Assembly (NCBI GenBank): GCA_963842335.1
Contig: CAWJGF010000011.1
Span: forward strand, 1-64,000
Reading direction: 5' to 3'
Origin: PALSA-600 sp963842335
GTDB lineage: Bacteria; Actinomycetota; Thermoleophilia; Gaiellales; Gaiellaceae
Length of the DNA: 64,000 nucleotides
The position numbers were made by a program, and so were the translations under genes. The notes below the pieces were generated by a model. That model was not told where the DNA came from and made no database searches. It saw only the letters and a program-made list of their open reading frames with translations. The stretch's first letter is position 1. The number at the start of each line of letters is the position of its first letter. This document shows positions 24,721 through 33,132 of this stretch, piece by piece.

Positions 24721-25710
24721 ATGGGCGCGATGTCGGCTACGCGCACCTCCGGCGAGCTCGATCTTCAGCTCGAGCAGCATCGGGTCGAGTTGAACGCCTA
24801 CTGCTATCGCATGCTTGCATCGTCGTTCGAGGCCGAGGATGCGGTTCAGGAGACGTTCGTGCGTGCCTGGCGGAACTACGACCGCTTCGAGGGACGGGCG
24901 GCGCTCCGAACGTGGCTCTACCGCATTGCCACGAACGTCTGTCTCGACATGCTGACCGGCAAGGAACGGCGCGCTCGTCCGATGGACTTCGGCCCCGCTC
25001 AGAGCTCCGACTCCCCACCCGGGCCGACACTGCCGGAGGTGACCTGGATCCAGCCGGTTCCCGACGCGAGCGTGCTGCCGGCCGACGCCGATCCGGCGGA
25101 GCTCGCGGTCTCGCGCGAGACGATCAAGCTTGCGTTCGTCGCCGCCCTCCAGCATCTGCCGCCGCGCCAGCGTGCGGTACTGATCCTGTGTGAGGTGCTG
25201 CGCTGGCGGGCGAGCGAAGTCGCCGAGCTTCTCGAGACGAGTGTCGCCTCTGTCAACAGCTCACTGCAGCGCGCACGGGCGACCCTCGCCGCGGCCGATG
25301 TCAGCTCGAGCGATCCGGCGCCGCCGCTGGACGACGCCCAGCGGGCGCTGCTCGAACGGTACGTCGACGCGTTCCAGCGCTACGACATGACCGCGCTGAT
25401 GTCACTGCTGCAGGAGGACGCAACGCAATCGATGCCGCCGTACAAGCTGTGGCTCAGCGGGCGTGACGACATTCTGGGCTGGTGGTTCGGCACCGGCATC
25501 GAATGTAAGGGCTCGCGGCTCATCCCGACCGTCGCGAACGGATCGCCGGCGTTCGGTCAGTACAAGCGCGGCGGCCCGAACGGCACGTTCACGCCATGGG
25601 CATTGCAGGTGCTCGAGCTGTCAGGGAACGGGATCGTCGAGTTCACGTTCTTCCTCGACACCGACACGCTCTTCCCGATCTTCGGCCTGCCGCCCCACCT
25701 CGACGCCTAG
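24721..25710 (+). CDS. ECF RNA polymerase sigma factor with SnoaL-like C-terminal domain (SigG type)
   Basis: 329 residues. Region 2: LNAYCYRMLASSFEAEDAVQETFVRAW with RTWLYRIATNVCLDML. Region 4: LQHLPPRQRAVLILCEVLRWRASEVAELLETSVASVNSSLQRAR. The last 120 residues form a SnoaL/NTF2-like domain (ERYVDAFQRYDMTALMSLLQEDATQSMPP), as in SigG/SigJ-type factors regulated through that domain rather than by a classical anti-sigma. Starts five bases after the MFS pump, which may be a target or partner. Confidence 0.92.
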   Translation: MGAMSATRTSGELDLQLEQHRVELNAYCYRMLASSFEAEDAVQETFVRAWRNYDRFEGRAALRTWLYRIATNVCLDMLTGKERRARPMDFGPAQSSDSPPGPTLPEVTWIQPVPDASVLPADADPAELAVSRETIKLAFVAALQHLPPRQRAVLILCEVLRWRASEVAELLETSVASVNSSLQRARATLAAADVSSSDPAPPLDDAQRALLERYVDAFQRYDMTALMSLLQEDATQSMPPYKLWLSGRDDILGWWFGTGIECKGSRLIPTVANGSPAFGQYKRGGPNGTFTPWALQVLELSGNGIVEFTFFLDTDTLFPIFGLPPHLDA

Positions 25711-25980
25711 AACTTCGACACCGAGCACGACGTCCGCGAGACCGACACAGCCGAGCAGCTGCTGGAGCTCGCTGGAGGCGTGCGTCAGTCGCAACCCGCA
25801 ACCGAGCCGCCGAGCGACGAGCTGAAGACGCGCGAGCGAGTCAACGGTCCCCAGATCCGCGAGGGACAGGGCGCCGACGTCGCAGAGGATCAGTGTCGCG
25901 CCTGCGCTGACGAGGGCTCCGAGCTCCGCCGTGAGCGTCGGCGCATCGATCACCGTGCCGGCCAGAAGGATCGGAGTCAT
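25621..25980 (-). CDS. STAS-domain protein (anti-sigma antagonist-like)
   Basis: 119 residues from ATG 25980 (MTPILLAGTVIDAP); a TTG at 26007 extends it. STAS core: LILCDVGALSLADLGTVDSLARLQLVARRLG and RLTHASSELQQLLGCVGLADV. The usual phosphorylatable Ser is replaced within DVGALSLAD, so regulation by phosphorylation is doubtful. Its last 30 codons are antisense to the sigma-factor 3' end, and its charged tail (EDREERVGVEEERELDD) mirrors that gene. Convergent pairing with a sigma gene suggests a regulatory link, but this is inference. Confidence 0.7.
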   Translation of the reverse strand: MTPILLAGTVIDAPTLTAELGALVSAGATLILCDVGALSLADLGTVDSLARLQLVARRLGCGLRLTHASSELQQLLGCVGLADVVLGVEVLGVEVGRQAEDREERVGVEEERELDDPVP

Positions 25981-26082
25981 CCAACAAAAGACCGTTCTCA
26001 GCGGCAAAACTCATCGAGATGACGTTGAGGCATCGAGGTCGTCAGAGTTCGTGACGAGGCATTCGAGAGAAGGAGCAAAGCT

Positions 26083-26646
26083 TTGAGAAATCTTTTCGTG
26101 ACCGAGTTCGTAAGCCTCGACGGCGTGATGGAGGATCCCGGCGGTGCGGAAGGCTATGAGCACGGCGGCTGGAGCTTCGAGTTCTCGACCCCGGAGTCGA
26201 TGAAGTACAAGCTCGACGAGCTGAACGGCACCGACGCGATTCTGCTCGGACGCGTGACCTACGAGGGGTTCGCGAAGGCGTGGCCGAGCGTCGAAGACGA
26301 CGTCGGCTTCGCCGACCGGATGAACGGACTGCCCAAGTACGTCGTCTCGACCACGCTCCAGAATGCCGACTGGAACAACTCGACGATCATCAGCGGGAAC
26401 GTGGCCGAAGAGGTGGCGAAGTTGAAGACAGAGGACGGCGGCGACATCATGATCGCCGGCAGCCAGCAGCTCGTACGCACGCTGCTCGAGCACAATTTGA
26501 TCGACGAGATCCGCCTGATGGTCTCGCCGGTCATCCTCGGCACCGGCAAGCGCATCTTCGACGGCGTGACCGGCAAGAAGGTACTGGCGCTTGCGGATTC
26601 GACCACGTACTCGAGCGGCAACCTGGTCCTCACCTATCGGCGGTGA
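26083..26646 (+). CDS. Dihydrofolate reductase-like/RibD C-terminal domain protein
   Basis: 187 residues, TTG start preceded by AGAAGGAGC. Fold marks of the RibD-C family: VTEFVSLDGVMEDPGG at the start, DAILLGRVTYEGFAKAWP, IMIAGSQQLVRTLLEHNLIDEIRLMVSPVILGTGKRIF. Such proteins bind NADPH; most have no known substrate and are annotated as DHFR-family by fold only. Confidence 0.9.
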   Translation: MRNLFVTEFVSLDGVMEDPGGAEGYEHGGWSFEFSTPESMKYKLDELNGTDAILLGRVTYEGFAKAWPSVEDDVGFADRMNGLPKYVVSTTLQNADWNNSTIISGNVAEEVAKLKTEDGGDIMIAGSQQLVRTLLEHNLIDEIRLMVSPVILGTGKRIFDGVTGKKVLALADSTTYSSGNLVLTYRR

Positions 26647-26656
26647 AGCCCGTCGA

Positions 26657-27376
26657 ATGACTCGTGTTGTCTCAACCGCCGACTGCGAACGGGTGCAGTC
26701 GGCCTGGTTCCTCGAGCGCGCACGCGTGCTCGGTGGTGAGTCATGGAGCGACGGCGGGCTGCGCTGGGCACATGAGCCGGGAGCCGCGAACCTCTTGTTC
26801 CCGCCTGAGATCCGCGCCGACGCGCTCGCGCGCGGCCTCGAGCGCATTCGCCCCGCGGGCGTCATCGTCGGCGCGTGGCTGTCACTCGACGTCGACCCTG
26901 CGCCGCTCGCCGCAGCGGGCTTCGAGCGCGGCTGGTCGCCGTGGTGGATGACCGCGACGGCGCAGGATGTCGGTACGAGCGAAGACCCGCGCGTCGAGCT
27001 CAGGGAGACGAGCAACGACTACACGGGTGAGCACGCAGACTACCGTCGCAACTTCGCACTGACCCGCCACCGACCGAAACGCACCTGGTACGCGGGTGCC
27101 TACTCCGAGCCCGGCCGACGCCTCGCGGGACACGCCTGGTCACACCTCGCAGTCGACCGCATCGCGGGCATCTTCGACATGGCGGTCTGGCCGCCCTTCC
27201 GCCGGCGCGGGCTCGGCACGGCGCTTCTCCGAGCAGTCGCCGGCGCAGCCGCCCAGGCCGGCGCCCGCGCGCTCGTGCTGAACGCGACGCCTCTCGGCAA
27301 GAGCCTCTATGAGACCTGCGGCTTCAGCCAGATCGGCGAAGGGATCACCTGGTGGCTGCACCCCCGCCAGGCGTGA
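26657..27376 (+). CDS. GNAT-family N-acetyltransferase
   Basis: 239 residues from ATG 26657. The acetyl-CoA binding part is C-terminal: FDMAVWPPFRRRGLGTALLRAVAGAAAQAGARALVLNAT, then LYETCGFSQIGEG. The N-terminal half (SAWFLERARVLGGESW) is another, degenerate GNAT-like region. Acceptor unknown. Ten bases separate it from the reductase gene upstream. Confidence 0.85.
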   Translation: MTRVVSTADCERVQSAWFLERARVLGGESWSDGGLRWAHEPGAANLLFPPEIRADALARGLERIRPAGVIVGAWLSLDVDPAPLAAAGFERGWSPWWMTATAQDVGTSEDPRVELRETSNDYTGEHADYRRNFALTRHRPKRTWYAGAYSEPGRRLAGHAWSHLAVDRIAGIFDMAVWPPFRRRGLGTALLRAVAGAAAQAGARALVLNATPLGKSLYETCGFSQIGEGITWWLHPRQA

Positions 27377-27394
27377 CCAACTGGGGAGCGAGCG

Positions 27395-27422
27395 TTGTTT
27401 GAGAGGTATCCGCGTCTAGACT
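27395..27422 (+). promoter_or_regulatory. Candidate promoter with near-leaderless start
   Basis: TTGTTT (27395-27400), 16-base spacer, TAGACT (27417-27422), then the ATG at 27433. The predicted transcript would have only a few bases before the start codon. Modest consensus match. Confidence 0.35.
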
Positions 27423-27432
27423 CGAACGCGCG

Positions 27433-28467
27433 ATGCGATTCGGCCGAAGCCCTCTACTCTCGACGCTCGACGACGAGGACCTGCGGCGCATCGATCCGCT
27501 CAAGCTGCGCGACCGGCTGCTTGCCGAGGCGACGGGACGATTCGCTCGCGATCGTGTCGATGAAGGAGTCGCCGCGCTCAGCAAGCTGTGCTTCGCGACC
27601 ATCGATGAGCGGACGCTTGCCGCCAGCGACCCTTTCTTGCGCACGATCGCCGGCGATCGCAAGATCGTCGCAACGACGGACGTTGATCGGGTACCGGCCG
27701 ACGACGAGGTGGTGATCGTCTACGGCTACTTTCCGCACTCGTTCGACAACGTGGTCGTCAACAACCCGATTCGCAGACACGTCGGTGGCTTCGGAGATCT
27801 GCCGTACGACAGCGCGGAGGCCGATCCACGCTGGAGCGGAATCGCGTCGATTGTCATCATCAACGCCGACGATCGCGTCGACCGCTACGACGCCGTGATG
27901 CGCGAGCTGGCGATGGCACGAGCGCCTCTCGACCGCGTCCTCCGTCAGCCGGCGGTGTTCGAGAAGAACATCGATGACCCCTCGATCGACGGCAACATTG
28001 GCGCCTTGAAGAGCCATCTCGCGGCGTTGCGTCTCGCTGCGCCAGGCGCTGAGGAGCACGCGCTCGTTCTCGAAGACGACTTCTGCTTTACCTCCGATCT
28101 CGCCATACATCTGGATGATCTGTCGAGCTTCGTCGAGCGCAGTTACGACTACGTGGTCTGCCTCTTGGCAACGAGCAAGAACGGCCGCATCGAGCCGCGC
28201 GATGACCTCGTCTCGGAATCGCGGCAACCGTGCACCAACGCGGCCGGCTATCTGGTCTCGGGCGACCAGGTTGACCGTCTCGTCGCGGTGCAGGAGCACG
28301 CCTTGGAGCAGCTCGTTGCGACACGTGATCTGAATCAATACGCCGTCGACCGCTACTGGAGCGTCTTGCAGCCCGAAGGCCGTTTCCTCGTCTTCCGACG
28401 CAAGATGGGCTTCCAGGTGGCAAGCTTCAGCGACATCGAGCGTCGCTTCTCGCGCTATCTCGACTGA
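27433..28467 (+). CDS. Glycosyltransferase family 25-like protein
   Basis: 344 residues. The middle section has GT25-type signs: IVIINADDRVDRYDAVMRELA (family start of the sugar-nucleotide domain), GALKSHLAALRLA and the DxD-like ALVLEDDFCFTS, then TNAAGYLVSGDQVDRL. About 130 residues precede this domain and are not recognised. No signal peptide. It is followed by a membrane protein gene, so a role in cell-surface glycan assembly is likely but not proven. Confidence 0.65.
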   Translation: MRFGRSPLLSTLDDEDLRRIDPLKLRDRLLAEATGRFARDRVDEGVAALSKLCFATIDERTLAASDPFLRTIAGDRKIVATTDVDRVPADDEVVIVYGYFPHSFDNVVVNNPIRRHVGGFGDLPYDSAEADPRWSGIASIVIINADDRVDRYDAVMRELAMARAPLDRVLRQPAVFEKNIDDPSIDGNIGALKSHLAALRLAAPGAEEHALVLEDDFCFTSDLAIHLDDLSSFVERSYDYVVCLLATSKNGRIEPRDDLVSESRQPCTNAAGYLVSGDQVDRLVAVQEHALEQLVATRDLNQYAVDRYWSVLQPEGRFLVFRRKMGFQVASFSDIERRFSRYLD

Positions 28468-28623
28468 GCAGCAGCAGACGACGTTGGACAGTCGCAATCC
28501 CCTGGGATCTACTGCGATCCCGAACGGGATACGTTTGACCAATGGACTTCGTCTCTCGGGTCGGCGAACCCGCCCGTGTGACGAACTCGGAGTGGCTCGC
28601 TCGGGCGCCCTGGTGAGTCCGCG

Positions 28624-30273
28624 GTGACGGCCCGGCGCCCCGCGTGGGCGAGCAGCGCCACCGCACGCGGCATCTCCGATTGCCTCAGCGCACGGCGGGC
28701 TGATCGAAACGTCGGGCTCCCGTCGCTGAGAGAGCTTCTCGCCGTTGCGAGCCTTCTCGCCGCGGTTGGTGTTGCTGCGTACGGGTGGTACGTGCTGCAC
28801 GGCGGGTTCTATGGTGACGACTGGGGCAACATCTCCGCCTACTGGTTCGCAAGCGCGCCGCGGTACCTATCGGCCGTTCACAGCCAGGTGGCGAATCTGG
28901 GAGGCCGGCCGATTCTCGCGGCGCTGTTGCCGGCTCCTGCCGCGATGTTCGGCCTCCATCCGGGTCCGCATATTGCGTTCGGCGTGGTTCTCGTCGTCAC
29001 GACGTCGCTTGGCTTCTACGTGGTCTTGCGACTTCTAGACGTCGAGCAGATCGACGCAGCGGCAATGGCTGTGCTCGCGCTCATCTTTCCATGGGCCGAC
29101 GCGATCGAGTTGTGGCCGACCGCAGCCGTCAATACGGTCGCGGTGATCTTCTTCTTCGCCGGTCTCGTGATCGCGCTTCTGGGTTTGCATCGCCGCGGCC
29201 ATGCTGGCGTCGCGACCCATTCCGCGGCGGCGCTCCTCTATCTGATGAGTGTCCTCACGTACGAAGTCGCAGGCGCAGCGGCGATGCTCGCCGGCATTCT
29301 CTACCTCCGGCGTGCGGCGCCACGTCAGGCGCTCTGGAGATGGGGCGTCGACATCATCGTCGTCGGAGCGGGACTGACGTACTCACTCATCCGAACAAGC
29401 CCTGTGCGGCACGTCGGATCACTCCAGCAGCGGATCACCGACATTCCCGAGATGGCGCGTCAAGCGCTCGCGCTCTTTTCGTCAGCGCTCGTCCCGATCG
29501 GTAGAACCGACCACGTCCTTCGTCCGATCGTCGTCGTCGCGACGGGCATCTTCGCTCTGGTGCTCGCGACGAGGGCGCGACGCGGAAGCACTGAGAGACG
29601 CTGGCTCACCGTGGGGATCTGCAGCACGATCACCGTTGCGGCGGCGTACTTCATGTTCCTCGGCAGCGGGCTCCATCCCCTGGACGTGGCCACGGGTACC
29701 CGCACCAATGTCTTCGCGCGGTTCGCGTATGCCGCCCTCGTCTACGCCATCGTCGCAGCGGCGTCAGAGTTGGTCATCCGGGACCGGCGCGTAGCGAAGT
29801 CAGCGACCCTCGCCGCCGTCGCGCTGATCGCGGCCGGCTACTCGATCCGGCTCACGCACGACGAGTCGGCCTGGGCCAAGGCAGCCCGCCTGCAAGGGAA
29901 CACGATGGCGGCCATCAACAGAGAGTTCCCCCGCCTCCAGCCCGGGACGACACTCGTCACCTTCAACACTCCAGCCGAAGTGTCCCCCGGGGCGCCGATC
30001 TTCGTCGCCACCTGGGACTTGAGCGGCGCGGTTCGCGTCGAACGTCATGATCGGACCCTGAACGCGTTCCCGATCTATGACTCCGTCATCGTTCGCTGCG
30101 ATTCGAACCAGATCTTCATCCATCTACCTGGCAGCCGCGGCATCGCCACCGCCGGCTACGGCAAGCTCTATTTCCTCGACGTCGCGACCCGGCGGAGCGC
30201 CCGCATTTCGAGTGCTGCCGCGTGCACGAAGGGGCTGAGGCGTTTCGCCCCAGGCTCCTACTTCGCAACGTGA
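28624..30273 (+). CDS. Polytopic membrane protein, GT-C glycosyltransferase-like, unknown function
   Basis: 549 residues, GTG start. An N-terminal helix (LLAVASLLAAVGVAAYGWYV) is followed by HGGFYGDDWGNISAYW, an acidic loop after TM1 like the catalytic loop of GT-C enzymes. About ten more hydrophobic segments follow, then a 170-residue extracytoplasmic tail with two Cys (VRCDSNQ, AACTKGL). No defining family motif found. Adjacent to a GT25-like gene and upstream of tRNA-Arg. Confidence 0.6.
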   Translation: MTARRPAWASSATARGISDCLSARRADRNVGLPSLRELLAVASLLAAVGVAAYGWYVLHGGFYGDDWGNISAYWFASAPRYLSAVHSQVANLGGRPILAALLPAPAAMFGLHPGPHIAFGVVLVVTTSLGFYVVLRLLDVEQIDAAAMAVLALIFPWADAIELWPTAAVNTVAVIFFFAGLVIALLGLHRRGHAGVATHSAAALLYLMSVLTYEVAGAAAMLAGILYLRRAAPRQALWRWGVDIIVVGAGLTYSLIRTSPVRHVGSLQQRITDIPEMARQALALFSSALVPIGRTDHVLRPIVVVATGIFALVLATRARRGSTERRWLTVGICSTITVAAAYFMFLGSGLHPLDVATGTRTNVFARFAYAALVYAIVAAASELVIRDRRVAKSATLAAVALIAAGYSIRLTHDESAWAKAARLQGNTMAAINREFPRLQPGTTLVTFNTPAEVSPGAPIFVATWDLSGAVRVERHDRTLNAFPIYDSVIVRCDSNQIFIHLPGSRGIATAGYGKLYFLDVATRRSARISSAAACTKGLRRFAPGSYFAT

Positions 30274-30364
30274 CGATCCGCCTCGGAGCTGCGGAGGAAC
30301 GTCGAGTCACTCGATACAGTGGAGAGAACACTCATCCACGCAAACCGGCATGGCTGAGCCATCC

Positions 30365-30436
30365 GCCCCCGTAGCTCAGTGGATAGAGCAGTGGTTTCCT
30401 AAACCGCGTGCACAAGTTCGATTCTTGTCGGGGGCA
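30365..30436 (+). tRNA. tRNA-Arg(CCT)
   Basis: Folds completely: acceptor GCCCCCG/CGGGGGC with discriminator A, D-arm GCTC...GAGC, anticodon stem GTGGT/ACCGC with loop TTCCTAA (anticodon CCT), T-arm ACAAG-TTCGATT-CTTGT. CCA is not encoded. Its 3' half is partly repeated 150 bases downstream, a mark of past integration at this gene. Confidence 0.95.
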
Positions 30437-30545
30437 CTAACAGCGAAGCCGCTCCCCGAGCGGTTCTGCGGCAACTTCGGCCGTAGGGAAAAATCTGGCT
30501 TCGGGCGCCTGTCTACCACCCGTCTACCAAGAGTCAGCGGATCCC

Positions 30546-30587
30546 TTTCCTAACCGTGGTACACAATTCCGATTCTTATCGGGGGCA
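30546..30587 (+). repeat. Degenerate copy of tRNA-Arg 3' half (att-like scar)
   Basis: From TTTCCTAA through TATCGGGGGCA this segment aligns with positions 30395-30436 of the tRNA with one gap and a few substitutions. It cannot form a full tRNA because the 5' half is absent. Integrases that use tRNA genes leave such a copy at the far side of the insert; here it is diverged and close, so it is likely an old scar. The rest of 30437-30681 shows no gene. Confidence 0.65.
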
Positions 30588-30681
30588 TACAGCTCGGCCA
30601 CCTCGACGCCGCGGAAGCGGCCCGTCGAACTCTCAGCACACAATGGTGCCACTGCGCCTCTCTTCTGACTCGGAATGTCCT

Positions 30682-31602
30682 TTACGTGATGAAGCGGTTG
30701 ATGGCTTCGTTGGCGTTGTCCTGGAACGCCGGGTTGGCCAGGTCGGGGAGGAAGTCGGCTTGGTTGACCATCGGACCATTCAGCTTGTTGGCCGCGCTGG
30801 CGTAGAACGCGCCGCTGGACAGGGTCGGGTCGGTGACACCGTCGACCAGTCGCTTCGCTCCCACGTCGAGTTTGTGGGCGAGACCTAGGGCGGGCATGAC
30901 GTACTTGGCGGCTACCCGCATCGGCAATGGGAGGCCACTAGCTGCTCCCGTGCCGGTGGTGTTGCCAGGGCTGACGGTGATGAAGCGGCGGTCGGGGTAT
31001 TTGCGGGCCAGGTAGCCCATCCATAAGGCCCCGATGTACTTTGCCTGCCCGAAGGCTAGGTTGAAGTCAGGTTTTGTGTTGGCGAAGTAGCTGCCGTCGA
31101 TGACGGAAGCGAGTTCGTCGGCTGAGGTTGAGACGAACGATGGCCCCTTCATCCGCAACTTCGGGACCCCCCTGACTGCTTCACTTCCGACGAAGACCGC
31201 AACCTCGCCGAGCCGCGCCTCGGCCAGGAGCCTTTCGAGGAGCACGACGTGGCCAAGGACGTTCGTCGCGAACACATTGGTGACGCCGTCAGCGGTCAAG
31301 GCCATCGACTGCGGGCCAATGACACCGGCGTTCATGACCAGCGCGTCGACGGATCCGTCGATGTCGGCCAGGGCGGCGCGGACCGAGCCCGGATCGGCAA
31401 CGTCCATGAGAACGATGTTGAAGATGCGCCGGCCGGTCTCCGCTTCGAGTTCGGCCTTTGCCGTTCTCGCCCGCTCGGCGTTCCGGCACCCAAGGTAGAT
31501 CCGGCCGAACTCGGGACGTAATGCCAGTTGCCGGGCTATTTCCTTGCCGATCCCGGAGTTGGCGCCCGTGATCAGTACCGTCTTTTCTGCGAGTGCGCTC
31601 AT
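30682..31602 (-). CDS. SDR-family oxidoreductase
   Basis: 306 residues from ATG 31602 (GTG 31638 would extend it). Cofactor motif TVLITGANSGIGKEIARQL, NAGVI, and an atypical active site: the Tyr-x-x-x-Lys position reads FNLAFGQAKYIGALWMG, so the catalytic tyrosine is not obvious, whereas the Lys is present. C-terminal half resembles plant-type protochlorophyllide-reductase-like SDRs (VSPGNTTGTG). Divergent from a TetR regulator that probably represses it. Confidence 0.85.
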   Translation of the reverse strand: MSALAEKTVLITGANSGIGKEIARQLALRPEFGRIYLGCRNAERARTAKAELEAETGRRIFNIVLMDVADPGSVRAALADIDGSVDALVMNAGVIGPQSMALTADGVTNVFATNVLGHVVLLERLLAEARLGEVAVFVGSEAVRGVPKLRMKGPSFVSTSADELASVIDGSYFANTKPDFNLAFGQAKYIGALWMGYLARKYPDRRFITVSPGNTTGTGAASGLPLPMRVAAKYVMPALGLAHKLDVGAKRLVDGVTDPTLSSGAFYASAANKLNGPMVNQADFLPDLANPAFQDNANEAINRFIT

Positions 31603-31627
31603 GGCTGTCCGGGTCTCCCTCGATTTT

Positions 31628-31673
31628 GAAGTGTTCACTCCAGTATGTCATACTGTAATGAAGTGTCAACTCC
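31628..31673. promoter_or_regulatory. Shared operator/promoter of SDR and TetR genes
   Basis: A perfect 7-1-7 palindrome CAGTATG-T-CATACTG (31641-31655) is bracketed by two near-identical direct repeats, GAAGTGTTCACTCC (31628-31641) and GAAGTGTCAACTCC (31660-31673). On the minus strand the second contains a -35 TTGACA with CATACT 16 bases on as -10, so the palindrome overlaps the SDR promoter. Typical of an autoregulated TetR pair. Confidence 0.6.
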
Positions 31674-31699
31674 AATTTTCGTATCAAGGCAGGTAGCGG

Positions 31700-32374
31700 A
31701 TGTCGGTGACCGGTAGCGATGCAGAGCGTTCCAACGAGCGAACGTTCACAGCCAAGGGGTTAGCCACCCGCGAACGGATCGTCGAAGTCGCGGCGGCGCT
31801 GATGTATTCGGGCGGCGTGGCGGGCACAAGCTGGGAGGACGTCCAGAATGGGGCCGGAGTAAGCGCCTCGCAGCTCTACCACTACTTCGGCGACAAGCAG
31901 GGGGTAGTCCGCGCCGTGATCGCACATCAGACACGGGCGATCCTCGAAAGCCAACAACCGCATCTCGCAAGCCTCGACAGTTTGGAAGCGCTGCGGGCAT
32001 GGCGTGATCTCTTGGTTGAGGGCCGACGCGAAATTCAATGCCAAGGTGGCTGCCCCCTGGGAAGCCTCGCCGGCGAGCTGTTCGAGGCCCACCCGGAGTG
32101 TCGCGAGGAGCTGGTCGACGGATTTGACCAGTGGGAAGGCGCGATCCGAGATGGATTGCAGGCCATGTATAAGCGAGGCGACCTGCGTCGGAGCGCCGAA
32201 CCCGACCGATTGGCGACGGCTCTGCTAGCTGCCGTCCAAGGTGGGCTAGTCCTTTCACAAGTCCGCCGTGACGTCGACCCACTCGAGGCGGCACTGGACA
32301 CCATGCTCGAACACATCGCCTCACTCACGACAAAGCGTCGTTCTGAGCCCCGCCGATCGGATCCAAATCGCTGA
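31700..32374 (+). CDS. TetR/AcrR-family transcriptional regulator
   Basis: 224 residues. Helix-turn-helix near the N-terminus: ATRERIVEVAAALMYSGGVAGTSWEDVQNGAGVSASQLYHYFGDKQGVVRAVI. The ligand domain ends in LLAAVQGGLVLSQVRRD. Divergent from the SDR gene across a palindromic intergenic region, the standard layout for a repressor controlling its neighbour and itself. Part of the tRNA-linked island. Confidence 0.92.
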   Translation: MSVTGSDAERSNERTFTAKGLATRERIVEVAAALMYSGGVAGTSWEDVQNGAGVSASQLYHYFGDKQGVVRAVIAHQTRAILESQQPHLASLDSLEALRAWRDLLVEGRREIQCQGGCPLGSLAGELFEAHPECREELVDGFDQWEGAIRDGLQAMYKRGDLRRSAEPDRLATALLAAVQGGLVLSQVRRDVDPLEAALDTMLEHIASLTTKRRSEPRRSDPNR

Positions 32375-32519
32375 GCGACTTGGTTCGTTTCCGCAAACGG
32401 GGACGCGGCCGGCGGCTTATGCTTCGAGCGATAGCTCCTAGATCGGGGCTCGCGGCGGCCGTCCGTTGACGGTCATGGGTCACTTGACGAACGTGCCTCC
32501 CTGGCGACAAGATCGAGCA

Positions 32520-32891
32520 ATGTCGTCGGAGCTCGCAGCGGGGTTGATCGGTGGATTTGTAGGTGGCGTGTTCGGCGTGCTCTCCTCGGGAATCACCGCC
32601 TATCTGGGACCGCTAAAGCTTGAGCAGCGCAAGGAACAGAGGCGAGAGCAGCGAGAAGACGGGCCGCGCAAGGCGCTACTTGAACGCATGCTGGATGAAC
32701 CGCAACCGCTGGTGCGGTCGTTTGACCGGTTGAAACACGTCACCGGAACGACCGACGACGAGTGCCGCCGGTTACTGATCGAAATCGGGGCCCGTGGCGT
32801 TTTGATGCGCGACGGGAGAGAGGGCTGGGCGCTGATTACGAGGTACCCGCTTGATAGGAACTACGAGATGGCCAAACGCGACTTAAGCTGA
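32520..32891 (+). CDS. Small single-helix membrane protein, unknown function
   Basis: 123 residues from ATG 32520 (an upstream in-frame start at 32466 is possible). One N-terminal transmembrane helix (LAAGLIGGFVGGVFGVLSSG), then a very charged linker (KLEQRKEQRREQREDGPRK) and a compact C-terminal part with TDDECRRLLIEIGARGVLM and GWALITRYPLD. That C-terminal block looks like a small winged-helix-type domain found in short proteins of unknown role. Lies in the integrase-bearing island. Confidence 0.6.
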   Translation: MSSELAAGLIGGFVGGVFGVLSSGITAYLGPLKLEQRKEQRREQREDGPRKALLERMLDEPQPLVRSFDRLKHVTGTTDDECRRLLIEIGARGVLMRDGREGWALITRYPLDRNYEMAKRDLS

Positions 32892-33132
32892 CGCTCGAGC
32901 TACCGCGATGGGACTTGGAAATGACTGACCAGCGCCGGCGCGAGCTCAGCAACAGCAGCACGCCAGCCGGGGTTCGCGTACGCGGATCGGGATAGCCGCC
33001 TCCTTCGGCGCCCATTCATCGTGTAGCCGTCGCGTGGGGTCTGCGCTGCGAACGCCAGGACGTACATCACGGCAATACCCGTGCTACACCATGCGGCTCG
33101 CGTGCCCGCACGCAACGGCTCTTGCTTGCCCT

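Noticed and set aside
30350..30553. 67-codon frame reading through tRNA-Arg
   Set aside because: It is the tRNA sequence translated (VAQWIEQWFPKPRAQVRF), a well-known false protein.
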